NCBI RefSeq assembly: GCF_002302635.1
Contig: NZ_CP022387.1
Span: 62,001 to 126,000, forward strand
Direction: 5' to 3'
Source of the DNA: Capnocytophaga stomatis
Lineage (GTDB): Bacteria > Bacteroidota > Bacteroidia > Flavobacteriales > Flavobacteriaceae
Length of the DNA stretch: 64,000 nucleotides
Part shown: in pieces, positions 15,454-24,169 of the stretch
Numbering within the stretch: the stretch's first letter is position 1
Layout of the letters: each line of letters begins with the position of its first letter
Translations under genes and position numbers: made by a program
The notes under the pieces: model-generated
Databases searched by the model: none
Told to the model about the DNA's origin: nothing
What the model saw: the letters and a program-made list of their open reading frames with translations, nothing else

Positions 15454-16497
15454 ATGTATCTGAAAAAAATTATACTTGTTGCTTCCATTATCGGACTGAT
15501 TATTTTAGGTATTTTTTCCTACTTTGTGTACAATGCTGTTTTAAGCCCGAACACGAGTTTTCAAGAAAAGGAAGTGATTGTTTATATTCCTACAGGTTCC
15601 GATTTTAATGACGTAATACATAAAATGAATCCATATCTTTCTGATATAGAAACTTTTAAAAAAGTAGCTGTTCAGAAAAAATATGTTAAAAATGTGAAAG
15701 CAGGAAAATATGTTATTAAAAAAGGAAGTAATAACAATGACATTATCAACGCTTTACGAAGTAAAAACGTACCTGTGAAAGTAACTTTCAACAATCAAGA
15801 CAGATTGCAAGATTTGGCAGGGCGTATCAGTCAGCAAATTGAAGCGGATAGTGTTTCTTTGCTAAAATCTTTTTTAGATGCTTCGTTTTTATCTGAAAAT
15901 CAATTCAGTGAGAAAGATGCTATTGCAATGTACTTGCCTAATACTTATGAATTTTTTTGGAATACGTCAGCAGAGCAATTCAGAGACAGAATGTTAAAGG
16001 AATACAATCGTTTTTGGACAGAAGAAAGAAAACAAAAGGCTAAAAATCAGAATCTTACTCCGAAACAAGTGACTGTTTTATCATCGATAGTACAAAAAGA
16101 AACTGCTCAGGTATCAGAGCGGAGTAGGGTAGCGGGTGTTTATCTTAATCGACTGAAAACAAATATGTTACTACAAGCTGACCCAACCGTAATTTTCGCA
16201 ATTAAGGAACATACAGGTAATTACGATACAATTATTAAGAGGGTTTTGAATCGAGATTTAGAAATTAATTCACCATACAACACTTACAAATATGCAGGAT
16301 TGCCGCCTGCTCCCATTGCGATGCCTGATGTTTCATCAATTGAAGCCGTTTTGAATCCTGAAAAACACGATTTTTTCTACTTTGTAGCAGATATAGAAAA
16401 ACCTGGGTTTCACAAATTTGCACGAAGCTATAATCAGCATCTTATCAACAGTAAAGCTTACCATCAGTGGATAAATTCGCAAGGAATCAGAAGGTAA
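15454..16497 (+). CDS. mltG: Endolytic murein transglycosylase MltG
   Basis: 347 aa single-pass inner-membrane protein. Residues 5-28 form the anchor (IILVASIIGLIILGIFSYFV), followed by a LysM-like region and the YceG catalytic domain. The catalytic Glu lies in LSSIVQKETAQVSERSRVAGV, with MLLQADPTVIFAI, NSPYNTYKYAGLPPAPIAMP and the end KHDFFYFVAD, all typical. It cuts nascent glycan strands and is thought to set their length during peptidoglycan synthesis. It lies after the DUF4301 gene with a 115-bp gap containing a hairpin, so it may have its own promoter. Confidence 0.95.
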   Translation: MYLKKIILVASIIGLIILGIFSYFVYNAVLSPNTSFQEKEVIVYIPTGSDFNDVIHKMNPYLSDIETFKKVAVQKKYVKNVKAGKYVIKKGSNNNDIINALRSKNVPVKVTFNNQDRLQDLAGRISQQIEADSVSLLKSFLDASFLSENQFSEKDAIAMYLPNTYEFFWNTSAEQFRDRMLKEYNRFWTEERKQKAKNQNLTPKQVTVLSSIVQKETAQVSERSRVAGVYLNRLKTNMLLQADPTVIFAIKEHTGNYDTIIKRVLNRDLEINSPYNTYKYAGLPPAPIAMPDVSSIEAVLNPEKHDFFYFVADIEKPGFHKFARSYNQHLINSKAYHQWINSQGIRR

Positions 16498-16538
16498 ATT
16501 TAATATAACGCATCTATAACCTTAATTTTCCATAAAAT

Positions 16539-16570
16539 TTTGGTTATTTCATAAAAAATTAATATCTTTG
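16539..16570 (+). promoter_or_regulatory. Promoter of the fused E1 dehydrogenase gene
   Basis: TTTG (16539-16542), a 20-nt spacer and TATCTTTG (16563-16570) form a near-perfect Bacteroidota promoter. The transcript would start near 16577, giving a 17-nt leader. Confidence 0.7.
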
Positions 16571-16593
16571 AGAACTTATTATAACTTTAATTT

Positions 16594-19014
16594 ATGACAA
16601 AAAAGAATATAACCTCCAAGCATTCGATTAATAACAAATTAAAAAGCAATGCTTTAGAAGATTACAAAATTGCCCTTATCAGTAGAGAATGTAGTAATTT
16701 GGGAAGGGTAGAGGTTCACACAGGAAAAGCTAAATTCGGTATTTTTGGTGACGGAAAAGAACTCCCACAGTTGGCGATGGCACGAGCTTTTAAAAATGGA
16801 GATTTCCGAAGCGGATACTATCGTGACCAGACTTTTATGATGGCGATAGGTGCCTTTACCATCGAGAATTTTTTTGCTGGGCTTTACGCACACGCTGACA
16901 TTCAAGCCGATCCAACAAGTGCTGGAAGGCAGATGGGAGGGCATTTTTCAACACACAGTTTGGATGAAAATGGAAATTGGAACAATTTATTGAACCAGAA
17001 AAATAGTAGTAGCGACATTTCGTGTACGGCAGGGCAAATGCCTCGCTTACTCGGATTGGCTCAGGCTTCTAAAATATACAGAGAAGTTCCCGGTGTGCAA
17101 AATCATAATTTTTCTGATAACGGAAATGAAGTAGCTTGGGGAACTATCGGAAATGCAAGTACCAGTGAAGGGCATTTTTTTGAAACGATCAATGCTGCTG
17201 GCGTTATGCAAGTACCAATGGTAATGTGCGTGTGGGACGACGATTACGGAATTTCTGTTCCTGCTAAGTACCAAACTACAAAAGAAAATATATCCGAGAT
17301 TTTGAAAGGATTTCAGCGTGACAAAAATTCCAATAACGGATTTGAGATTTTTGTTGTTAATGGCTGGGATTATCCTGCTTTGATTGAAACTTTTGAGAAA
17401 GCAGGGGATATTGCACGCAAAGAACACATTCCTGTACTGATTCACGTACGAGAACTGACACAGCCTCTTGGACATTCAACTTCAGGTTCGCACGAGCGTT
17501 ATAAAACTAAGGAACGTCTTGAATGGGAAAAAGAGTTTGACTGTAATCGCAAAATGCGAGAGTGGATTTTAGAAAATAAGCTTGCTACAGAGCAAGAACT
17601 TACTGATTTAGAGAAAGATGTAAAAAAATTAGTCGCTAACGGAAAAAAACGAGCTTGGGAAGCTTACATAACTCCGATAAAGAACGAAAAAGATGCATTT
17701 ATCAGATTAATTGATGAGATTATTAACCAAGTAAGTAGTAATAAACACGAAGTTGAAGCAATTAAAAATCAGTTAGTTAATATCACAGCTCCAATCCGTA
17801 AAGATATTATAAGTGCAGCACGGAAAATTCTTCGACACTTGCGTTATGAAGCTCCACAAGTTACCGCAAAATTACAGCAATGGATAAAAGATTATTCAGC
17901 TGAAAATCAGCCTAAATATAGCAAATATTTATACATTGAAAACGAAAGTAATCCTACTTCAGTAAAAGAAGTTCTTCCGGTTTATGATGAAAATTCAAAA
18001 TTAGTAGATGCTCGTATCGTTTTACGTGAAAACTTTGACGCTTTGTTTGCCAAACACTCTAATTTACTTATTTTTGGTGAAGATACCGGAAACATAGGTG
18101 ACGTAAACCAAAGTTTGGAAGGTTTGCAGAAAAAATACGGAGAAATACGAATCGCTGATGTGGGAATTCGTGAAGCAACCATCGTAGGACAGGGGATAGG
18201 TATGGCAATGAGAGGATTACGCCCTATTGCTGAAATTCAATATTTGGATTACATCCTTTATGGATTACAAACACTAAGCGATGATTTGGCTTCGTTGCAT
18301 TATCGTACATTTGGACGACAAATGGCTCCGATGATTATCAGAACTCGTGGTCACCGTTTGGAAGGAATTTGGCATTCGGGTTCTCCTATGGGAGCACTAC
18401 TGCACACACTCAGAGGAGTTTACATTTTAACGCCACGTAATATGACTAAAGCAGCAGGATTTTATAATACCTTATTGGAAGGAAATCAGCCTGCAGTTGT
18501 CATTGAGTGTTTAAATGGATATCGCCTTAAAGAAGAATTACCTACGAATCTTGGAGAATTTAAAACACCTATAGGAGTTGTTGAAACTGTAAAACAAGGA
18601 AAGGATATTACTTTGGTTTCTTATGGTTCAACATTGCGAATTGTACAGCAAGCTGCGGAAGAATTAGAACTATTTGGAATAAGTGCAGAAGTAATTGATG
18701 TTCAGTCACTTTTACCTTTTGACCTAAACCACGATATTGTAAAAAGTGTAGCCAAAACTAATCGACTTTTAGTTATTGATGAAGATGTTTCAGGAGGAGC
18801 TTCAGCTTATATTTTGCAGAAAATTTTAGAAGAGCAAAATGCTTATCAATATTTGGATAGTGCTCCGCAAACACTTACTGCAAAAGACCACAGAACGGCA
18901 TATGGTAGTGATGGTGATTATTTCTCAAAACCAAATGCTGATGATATTTTTGAAAAAGCTTATAGCATAATGCAAGAGGCAAATCCTTCAAAATTTCCAA
19001 ACTTTTTGAAATAG
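16594..19014 (+). CDS. 2-oxoacid dehydrogenase E1, alpha and beta subunits fused
   Basis: 806 aa. The first ~380 residues are the E1 alpha subunit with the thiamine diphosphate motif (GNASTSEGHFFETINAAGVM, then the VWDDDYGISVPA segment). After a helical linker (about 385-460) the E1 beta subunit follows, with LIFGEDTGNIGDVNQSLEGL, RIADVGIREATIVGQGIGMA, the TRGHRLEGIWHSGSPMG loop and the C-terminal transketolase domain (DVQSLLPFD, VIDEDVSGGASA). Such proteins decarboxylate branched-chain 2-oxoacids or pyruvate-like substrates for an E2/E3 complex. Fusion in one chain is common in Bacteroidota. The E2 gene is not here; an E3 candidate is lpdA at 45295. Substrate, most likely branched-chain 2-oxoacids, is inferred. 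Confidence 0.9.
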   Translation: MTKKNITSKHSINNKLKSNALEDYKIALISRECSNLGRVEVHTGKAKFGIFGDGKELPQLAMARAFKNGDFRSGYYRDQTFMMAIGAFTIENFFAGLYAHADIQADPTSAGRQMGGHFSTHSLDENGNWNNLLNQKNSSSDISCTAGQMPRLLGLAQASKIYREVPGVQNHNFSDNGNEVAWGTIGNASTSEGHFFETINAAGVMQVPMVMCVWDDDYGISVPAKYQTTKENISEILKGFQRDKNSNNGFEIFVVNGWDYPALIETFEKAGDIARKEHIPVLIHVRELTQPLGHSTSGSHERYKTKERLEWEKEFDCNRKMREWILENKLATEQELTDLEKDVKKLVANGKKRAWEAYITPIKNEKDAFIRLIDEIINQVSSNKHEVEAIKNQLVNITAPIRKDIISAARKILRHLRYEAPQVTAKLQQWIKDYSAENQPKYSKYLYIENESNPTSVKEVLPVYDENSKLVDARIVLRENFDALFAKHSNLLIFGEDTGNIGDVNQSLEGLQKKYGEIRIADVGIREATIVGQGIGMAMRGLRPIAEIQYLDYILYGLQTLSDDLASLHYRTFGRQMAPMIIRTRGHRLEGIWHSGSPMGALLHTLRGVYILTPRNMTKAAGFYNTLLEGNQPAVVIECLNGYRLKEELPTNLGEFKTPIGVVETVKQGKDITLVSYGSTLRIVQQAAEELELFGISAEVIDVQSLLPFDLNHDIVKSVAKTNRLLVIDEDVSGGASAYILQKILEEQNAYQYLDSAPQTLTAKDHRTAYGSDGDYFSKPNADDIFEKAYSIMQEANPSKFPNFLK

Positions 19015-19041
19015 AATAAATTAGTCCATCTATTTATATTT

Positions 19042-19078
19042 ACAAAACCTCTGTACAAAACATCAACAGAGGTTTTGT
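19042..19078. terminator. Terminator after the E1 gene
   Basis: A 13-bp perfect stem (19042-19054 and 19066-19078) is followed by a T run to about 19086. A longer-loop AT-rich hairpin (19177-19188/19217-19228) in the same 234-bp gap could end ppc on the other strand. Confidence 0.8.
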
Positions 19079-19248
19079 TTTTTTATTTTTAAAGATATTA
19101 AAAGAATTTGGTTTAATAACCCAAATCCTATTTTACATAATATAAATTATGATACAAATGTGCATTTATAAAAATAAAAAGATTTAATCTCACTAAGTTT
19201 AAAATCCTCTGTAAAATTAAATCTTTTCTATTATTTTAACTTATTTTT

Positions 19249-21813
19249 TTATGCTGAATTTCGGCTTGCATTAATGTTTCCAAACATCGAACGCATTACC
19301 ATTTTCTCGTAAATATTAATTAATTCAGAATCAGATATTTCATTCTTAATTTTTTGTAAGGCATACTGTTGAATCGTTAGCAATGGCAAAACCATTTTTT
19401 CACGTATTTCTATAGATGCTTTTCCGCTTTGATGATTTTCCATTAATTCTGAATATCCCGTTAATTTCAATAACATTTTTTTGGTCAATTCAAATTCTTC
19501 GTAAATCAGCGTCCAAAATGCTCCAAATTCTGCATCATTACGCATATATTGAGTCAGTTTGAAATTTGATTTTGTTAAACTCATCATACTATTTTCAAGT
19601 AATGTCCTGAAAAACAATGAGTTTTTATACAAATGAATTGCCTTATCAAAATTTCCTTTTTCCTCGAGATATTTTAATGCAGTTCCTAATCCGTAAAATC
19701 CAGGAACATTCTGTTTTAACTGGCTCCAACTTCCCACAAACGGAATAGCTCTTAAATCACTGAAATTCAATCCTTCCGATTGTGAACGCTTACTCGGACG
19801 GCTTCCAATATTGGTTTTAGCATAGTACTTCAATGTGCTAACTCGCTCTAAATAAGGAATAAACATCGGATGATTTTTAAAATCGGTATAACTTTCATAG
19901 CTAACCTGAGCAAGTTCAGAAATTACTTTTTTATCTTCTTCAGTAAGTACTGTACTTTTGTTATCATTGAAAACTTTGTTATTAATTCCCGCACTGAGCA
20001 ATTGTTCTAAGTTATATTGAGAAGATTCCAAAGTTCCAAAATTAGAGCTAATTGTCTGACCCTGAATAGTTAGCTGAATTTGTTCTGCCTCAATGGTATT
20101 TCCTAAAGATGCGTAAAACTGATGTGCTTTCCCGCCTCCACGTGCAGGAGGTCCTCCCCTTCCATCAAAAAATATAACCTTAACTCCATTATTTCGAGCA
20201 ACTTGCGTTAAACGTTCCTTAGCCTGATAAATACTCCAATTTGCCATCAAATATCCGCCATCTTTTGTTCCATCAGAAAAACCTAACATAATGATTTGTA
20301 AATCATTACGATTTTTAAGATGTTCTTTATAGGTTGGATTTGTGTACAATTCCTGCATAACACGCTCAGCAACAGACAAATCATTAATAGTTTCAAAAAG
20401 AGGAATAACATCTACAGTTGGATTCTCCCAATCGCATAAACGAATCATTGTCAGCACTTCAAGTACATTCAAAGAACTTTGATTGTTACTAATTATGTAA
20501 CGATTTGCCCCACGCTCACCATTAAGCTTTTGGATTTCTTTCACAGCATAAATACTCTCAATGGTTTGCTTGGTGAGTTCATCAGAAAAATCCTCAGAAT
20601 TCAAAATTCCTTTTGCATTTTTCAAACATTCATATTTCTCACTATCAGATAATTCACCGTAATTTTCAGGGAAAATTTTTCCGTTTAAAGTTTTAGCAAT
20701 ATCTTTTACAACGGAATGATGCACTCGCGAATCTTGGCGAATATCAAGTGTTGCGAAGTGAAACCCAAAAATTTGTATCTTATGCAATAAATCTTCAACT
20801 TTTTCAACAAATAACGACTGATATTTCTCAACCAAAATCTGCTTAATATTTTTGAGTTTTTCAACAAATTCTTCCAATGAAATAGAATCATCTTTCTGTA
20901 AAAAACTTAAATTGTACAACTTGATTTCCAGTTCATTAACCAAAGGTTCTACTTCGGGGAAAGTAAGTCTTCTTTTAATATTTCGTAAATCTTTATAATA
21001 GTTTCGGATAACAGACCTCCTGAGGCGTTCCGCTACTTTGCGTGTAATTTCCGCAGTTACAAACGGATTCCCGTCACGGTCACCACCAGGCCAGAACCCA
21101 AGTTCAATGATTTCGTTATCTATCTTACTGTCTTTAAATATGTTATGATATATATATTTATAAATCGCCCCAACGGAATGATAAAAAATATTTTCCAAAT
21201 ACCATATCAAATTCACAGCTTCATCATACGGAGTTGGTTTTTCTTTTTTGAAGAAAGGAGTTTTTCCTAATTGAGCTAAAAGATTCTTAATGAGCAATAT
21301 ATCATCTTTTTTAATAGCCTCAGACAAATCATTTATAATTCCCAAAACAGCTCCGGGATAAAACTGCGTCGGATGGGCTGTAAGCACAGGACGCACCTTG
21401 GCATAACGCAGATATGCCTTTAATTGTTCCGTTTTTTCCTGAGATTCAGCCTTTTCTCGAACATTTCTGAGTGTACCAAGCCCGTCCATATTGTTTACAA
21501 CAGCAAAGCTGGCATCTTCAATAGCGTCAAATAAAACTACCTGACGTTCAATATATTGTATAAACCGAAATAATAAATCATTTTTTTCTTTTTCAGTTGG
21601 GTTTTCTAAATATTTACGGAAAAAATTATTAACTATTTCAACTGGAGATAAGTTTTCTTCATATCCTTTACTGCACATCTCACTAAAAATAGGCAATAAA
21701 GTTCCTGTTTCCAGCACTTCCTTATAAGGAAGGGTCATTAATATACCGTTGTAAATCTGATATTTACTCAGTACATTTTCATTAAATCGTTCTAATTTGG
21801 TTTTTCTTGGCAT
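19249..21813 (-). CDS. ppc: Phosphoenolpyruvate carboxylase
   Basis: 854 aa, in the range of the family. It fixes bicarbonate on phosphoenolpyruvate to give oxaloacetate and so fills the TCA cycle, fitting CO2-requiring capnophilic growth if this is Capnocytophaga. Catalytic His is in LTAHPTQFYPG (about residue 141; most Proteobacteria have TAHPTE). Further motifs are GFWPGGDRDGNPFVTAE, HFATLDIRQDS, MLGFSDGTKDGGYLMAN with its catalytic Arg/Lys neighbourhood, the glycine-rich loop FFDGRGGPPARGGG, and the C-terminal AIPFVGSWSQLKQNVPGFYG. The usual final Asn is present but buried in NINASRNSA. It lies downstream of an Lrp regulator, separated from it by a terminator. Confidence 0.95.
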   Translation of the reverse strand: MPRKTKLERFNENVLSKYQIYNGILMTLPYKEVLETGTLLPIFSEMCSKGYEENLSPVEIVNNFFRKYLENPTEKEKNDLLFRFIQYIERQVVLFDAIEDASFAVVNNMDGLGTLRNVREKAESQEKTEQLKAYLRYAKVRPVLTAHPTQFYPGAVLGIINDLSEAIKKDDILLIKNLLAQLGKTPFFKKEKPTPYDEAVNLIWYLENIFYHSVGAIYKYIYHNIFKDSKIDNEIIELGFWPGGDRDGNPFVTAEITRKVAERLRRSVIRNYYKDLRNIKRRLTFPEVEPLVNELEIKLYNLSFLQKDDSISLEEFVEKLKNIKQILVEKYQSLFVEKVEDLLHKIQIFGFHFATLDIRQDSRVHHSVVKDIAKTLNGKIFPENYGELSDSEKYECLKNAKGILNSEDFSDELTKQTIESIYAVKEIQKLNGERGANRYIISNNQSSLNVLEVLTMIRLCDWENPTVDVIPLFETINDLSVAERVMQELYTNPTYKEHLKNRNDLQIIMLGFSDGTKDGGYLMANWSIYQAKERLTQVARNNGVKVIFFDGRGGPPARGGGKAHQFYASLGNTIEAEQIQLTIQGQTISSNFGTLESSQYNLEQLLSAGINNKVFNDNKSTVLTEEDKKVISELAQVSYESYTDFKNHPMFIPYLERVSTLKYYAKTNIGSRPSKRSQSEGLNFSDLRAIPFVGSWSQLKQNVPGFYGLGTALKYLEEKGNFDKAIHLYKNSLFFRTLLENSMMSLTKSNFKLTQYMRNDAEFGAFWTLIYEEFELTKKMLLKLTGYSELMENHQSGKASIEIREKMVLPLLTIQQYALQKIKNEISDSELINIYEKMVMRSMFGNINASRNSA

Positions 21814-21843
21814 ACAAATTTGATTATTTCTTAAACATAAAAA

Positions 21844-21870
21844 AATCCTCTCAAAAACTTTGGGAGGATT
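21844..21870 (-). terminator. Terminator of the Lrp gene
   Basis: A 12-bp stem with one wobble pair (21844-21855/21859-21870) is followed on the minus strand by a run of Ts. It separates the regulator from ppc. Confidence 0.7.
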
Positions 21871-21898
21871 CTACTACTTTTTATTTTTTCTTAAAAAA

Positions 21899-22378
21899 TT
21901 ATAATTCTTTAAAAACAGTACGCATCAAGCGTTTCTTATCATTGATAGTTTCCTCTAAAGAAATCATACTTTCCGTGCGTGATACTCCCTGAATATCATC
22001 AATCATATAGATAATCTCTTTTGCGTGTTTTGTATCCTTTGCACGAATTTTACAGAAAATATTATACTTACCTGTTGTTATGTGAGCAACAGTTACATAA
22101 GGAATATTAGCCAAACGCTCTAATACAAACTGAGTTTGGTGATTTTTTTCAAGAAAAATACCCACATAAGCTACAAATGTGTAGCCAAGTTTTTCATAAT
22201 CAATGGTTAAAGTTGAGCCTTTAATAATTCCTGATTCCTCCATCTTACGAACACGAACGTGAACCGTACCAGCAGATATATCCAATTTCTTAGCAATATC
22301 AGTGAACGGAGTACGTGTATTCTCTATTAGCATGTCCAAAATTTGATGATCAATCTCATCCAATCTAAATCTTCCCAT
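21899..22378 (-). CDS. Lrp/AsnC-family transcriptional regulator
   Basis: 159 aa, normal for the family. The N-terminal winged helix-turn-helix covers about residues 5-55 (IDHQILDMLIENTRTPFTDI and KKLDISAGTVHVRVRKMEE). The RAM/AsnC ligand-binding domain follows (FVAYVGIFLEK, VTVAHITTGKYNIFCKIRA, MISLEETIN). Lrp proteins form octamers and sense amino acids. It is the gene before ppc in the same direction, with a terminator between, so ppc may be read through or separately. A promoter matches at 22403-22433. Targets are not visible. Confidence 0.9.
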   Translation of the reverse strand: MGRFRLDEIDHQILDMLIENTRTPFTDIAKKLDISAGTVHVRVRKMEESGIIKGSTLTIDYEKLGYTFVAYVGIFLEKNHQTQFVLERLANIPYVTVAHITTGKYNIFCKIRAKDTKHAKEIIYMIDDIQGVSRTESMISLEETINDKKRLMRTVFKEL

Positions 22379-22402
22379 CGTATTATCTATTAATTACGAA
22401 TG

Positions 22403-22433
22403 CAAAGTAAATCATTTTTTCAATATATTCAAA
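22403..22433 (-). promoter_or_regulatory. Promoter of the Lrp-family gene
   Basis: On the minus strand TTTG (22433-22430), 19 nt and TTACTTTG (22410-22403) form a near-consensus promoter with one change from TAnnTTTG. The start would be near 22396, giving an 18-nt leader to ATG 22378. Confidence 0.5.
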
Positions 22434-22466
22434 ATAAATTCATTTTTTTTTTGTAAAAAATTATAT

Positions 22467-23555
22467 TTATACAAATTTAGGTTCGAATTTTTTTAAATCT
22501 AATCGTTTTTCTATATCTTTTTTATCTATTTTATTTGTGAAGATTTCTGATAATTTATACTCCTTATGACCATAATAATTCGTTAAATTTCCCGCTTCAG
22601 AAATATAAGGTTCAAAATAAATTGTATTATTTTTTAAATTTTCTTTAAATAAAATACCAATATCATTTGTATTTCCATAAAAATCATCTCTTATCAAAAC
22701 ATCAAAAAATAGTTTTTCATTTTCCGGAATTTCAAAATAAGACTTGTATTTAGCTCCAGAAACATCATTATCAACAATGTACTTAAGTCCCTCAATCATA
22801 GCCAAGCAAATATATTTTCTGGTTTCCTCACGAAGATAGTCTGACTGATAATGTCCTGCTTCAAAAAGAATTGTTGGTATATTTATATTTGTAAAATAAT
22901 CCCCTGTGCAGTTTATATTGAAACTGTCATCAAAACGTCCTACTTGATTCGGGATATACTTTTGTAACATTTCATTCATTACTGAAATTACCTCCATACT
23001 TTTTTTGCGCACATCATTTATGTCCCTACTTTCATTATACGAAGGAGCTAAAAATGATACTGTTGCCGGATTTTTTGTTTTTCCTGCTGAAAAAATGGTT
23101 CGTTGGTCGTGCAAATTAAAGCAAAAATCAGGTTTTACCAATTCATATGCTTTTCTAAGACATTTGCTTTCAGGCTGAGACAATTCAAACGCATCACGAT
23201 TTAAATCCACTTCATTAGCATTTACACGTGTGTACATTTCTGCTCCATCAGGATTCAAAATTGGTATAAAAAATAATGAAATTTTATCTAAATAATCATA
23301 GTTTACTTTTGTAAAATAATTTAATACATCAAACAATGCTTTTGTTGTGGTGGACTCATTTCCGTGCATTTGCGACCACATCAGTATTTTCTTGTTTCCA
23401 TTGCCTACTTGATACAAATAAATTGGCATATTATTTACTGAATTTCCTAAATATATCTGATTTTGAATGTTATAATTCTTTAAAATAGGTAAAATCATAG
23501 CAGAAGTTATATATCTTCCTAATATACTTTTTTCTTTATATAAATCGTATTCCAT
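22467..23555 (-). CDS. M14-family zinc carboxypeptidase
   Basis: 362 aa peptidase of the carboxypeptidase A/succinylglutamate desuccinylase fold. The first two zinc ligands are in QMHGNESTTTKALFDVLNYF (HxxE), with NPDGAEMYTRVNANEVDLNRD next and the third zinc ligand in FNLHDQRTIFSAG. The catalytic Glu candidate is in ILFEAGHYQSD. It has no signal peptide, so it is probably cytoplasmic and cuts C-terminal residues from peptides or peptidoglycan fragments. It is divergent from the XRE regulator gene; the gap contains paired TTGTAAA/TTTACAA sites. Substrate specificity cannot be inferred. Confidence 0.85.
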   Translation of the reverse strand: MEYDLYKEKSILGRYITSAMILPILKNYNIQNQIYLGNSVNNMPIYLYQVGNGNKKILMWSQMHGNESTTTKALFDVLNYFTKVNYDYLDKISLFFIPILNPDGAEMYTRVNANEVDLNRDAFELSQPESKCLRKAYELVKPDFCFNLHDQRTIFSAGKTKNPATVSFLAPSYNESRDINDVRKKSMEVISVMNEMLQKYIPNQVGRFDDSFNINCTGDYFTNINIPTILFEAGHYQSDYLREETRKYICLAMIEGLKYIVDNDVSGAKYKSYFEIPENEKLFFDVLIRDDFYGNTNDIGILFKENLKNNTIYFEPYISEAGNLTNYYGHKEYKLSEIFTNKIDKKDIEKRLDLKKFEPKFV

Positions 23556-23565
23556 AAAATTAATA

Positions 23566-23587
23566 TTGTAAATTAACTATTTTACAA
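23566..23587. promoter_or_regulatory. Inverted repeat TTGTAAA-N8-TTTACAA upstream of the M14 gene
   Basis: TTGTAAA at 23566-23572 and TTTACAA at 23581-23587 are exact inverted copies. The same pair flanks the XRE promoter at 23642-23648 and 23679-23685. It may be an operator for the neighbouring XRE protein, though AT richness makes chance matches common. Confidence 0.4.
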
Positions 23588-23634
23588 AAGTTAATAAAGT
23601 TATTTTAACTGATAATTTGTTTTTTATGACACTG

Positions 23635-23666
23635 TTTGGATTTGTAAATTTTATTAATTACATTTG
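23635..23666 (+). promoter_or_regulatory. Promoter of the XRE regulator
   Basis: TTTG (23635-23638), 20 nt and TACATTTG (23659-23666) match the consensus. Transcription would start near 23673. It overlaps the TTGTAAA half-sites, consistent with autoregulation. Confidence 0.65.
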
Positions 23667-23695
23667 TACTTTGTTTATTTTACAATCTAATTACA

Positions 23696-24130
23696 ATGAT
23701 AAACATTTCTGATTTTACAAAACGGCTACAAAAAGTAATGGATTACTATGGATTAAGTGCTTCTGCTTTTGCTGATACACTTGATATTCAGCGTTCAAGT
23801 ATCTCTCACTTACTTTCCGAACGAAATAAACCCAGCTTGGACTTTATTCTCAAGTTAGTGTCGAAGTTTCCTGAAGTTGATATTTACTGGATTACTCAGG
23901 GAAAAGGTGAATTTCCTATAAGTACCTCTTCTACAGATAAATCCGTAAAGCAATCTTTTCAAACAGATTTATTTGAGGAAAAAAGCTCTCAAAATGTAAT
24001 AAATAATCCTGTAATCACAGAAAATAAAGAACCTGAACTCCCAATAAAGCAAGAAAAAACTGACAAAAAAATCAAAAAAATTATCTTTTTCTATGAAGAT
24101 AATAGTTTTGAAATATTTGAAAATCTGTAA
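23696..24130 (+). CDS. XRE-family helix-turn-helix regulator
   Basis: 144 aa. The N-terminal Cro/CI-type helix-turn-helix spans about residues 5-62 (LQKVMDYYGLSASAFADTLD, RSSISHLLSERNKPSLDFI, then VDIYWITQGKGEFP, a very common Bacteroidota HTH-3 ending). The remainder (about 75-144) is a flexible polar linker rich in Ser, Thr and Lys, ending with a short strand-like piece KKIIFFYEDNSFEIF. It lacks a peptidase or sensor domain. It probably controls its own gene and perhaps the divergent M14 gene. In most Bacteroidota these proteins are chromosomal housekeeping regulators, so I see no sign of phage origin. Confidence 0.85.
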   Translation: MINISDFTKRLQKVMDYYGLSASAFADTLDIQRSSISHLLSERNKPSLDFILKLVSKFPEVDIYWITQGKGEFPISTSSTDKSVKQSFQTDLFEEKSSQNVINNPVITENKEPELPIKQEKTDKKIKKIIFFYEDNSFEIFENL

Positions 24131-24169
24131 AATTTTAAGAGAACTATTAACTTGATTTACATTTGTAAA

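Noticed and set aside
23696-24130. XRE regulator as a sign of a prophage or toxin-antitoxin locus
   Set aside because: No toxin, integrase or phage gene is nearby; the protein has the usual chromosomal Bacteroidota form.
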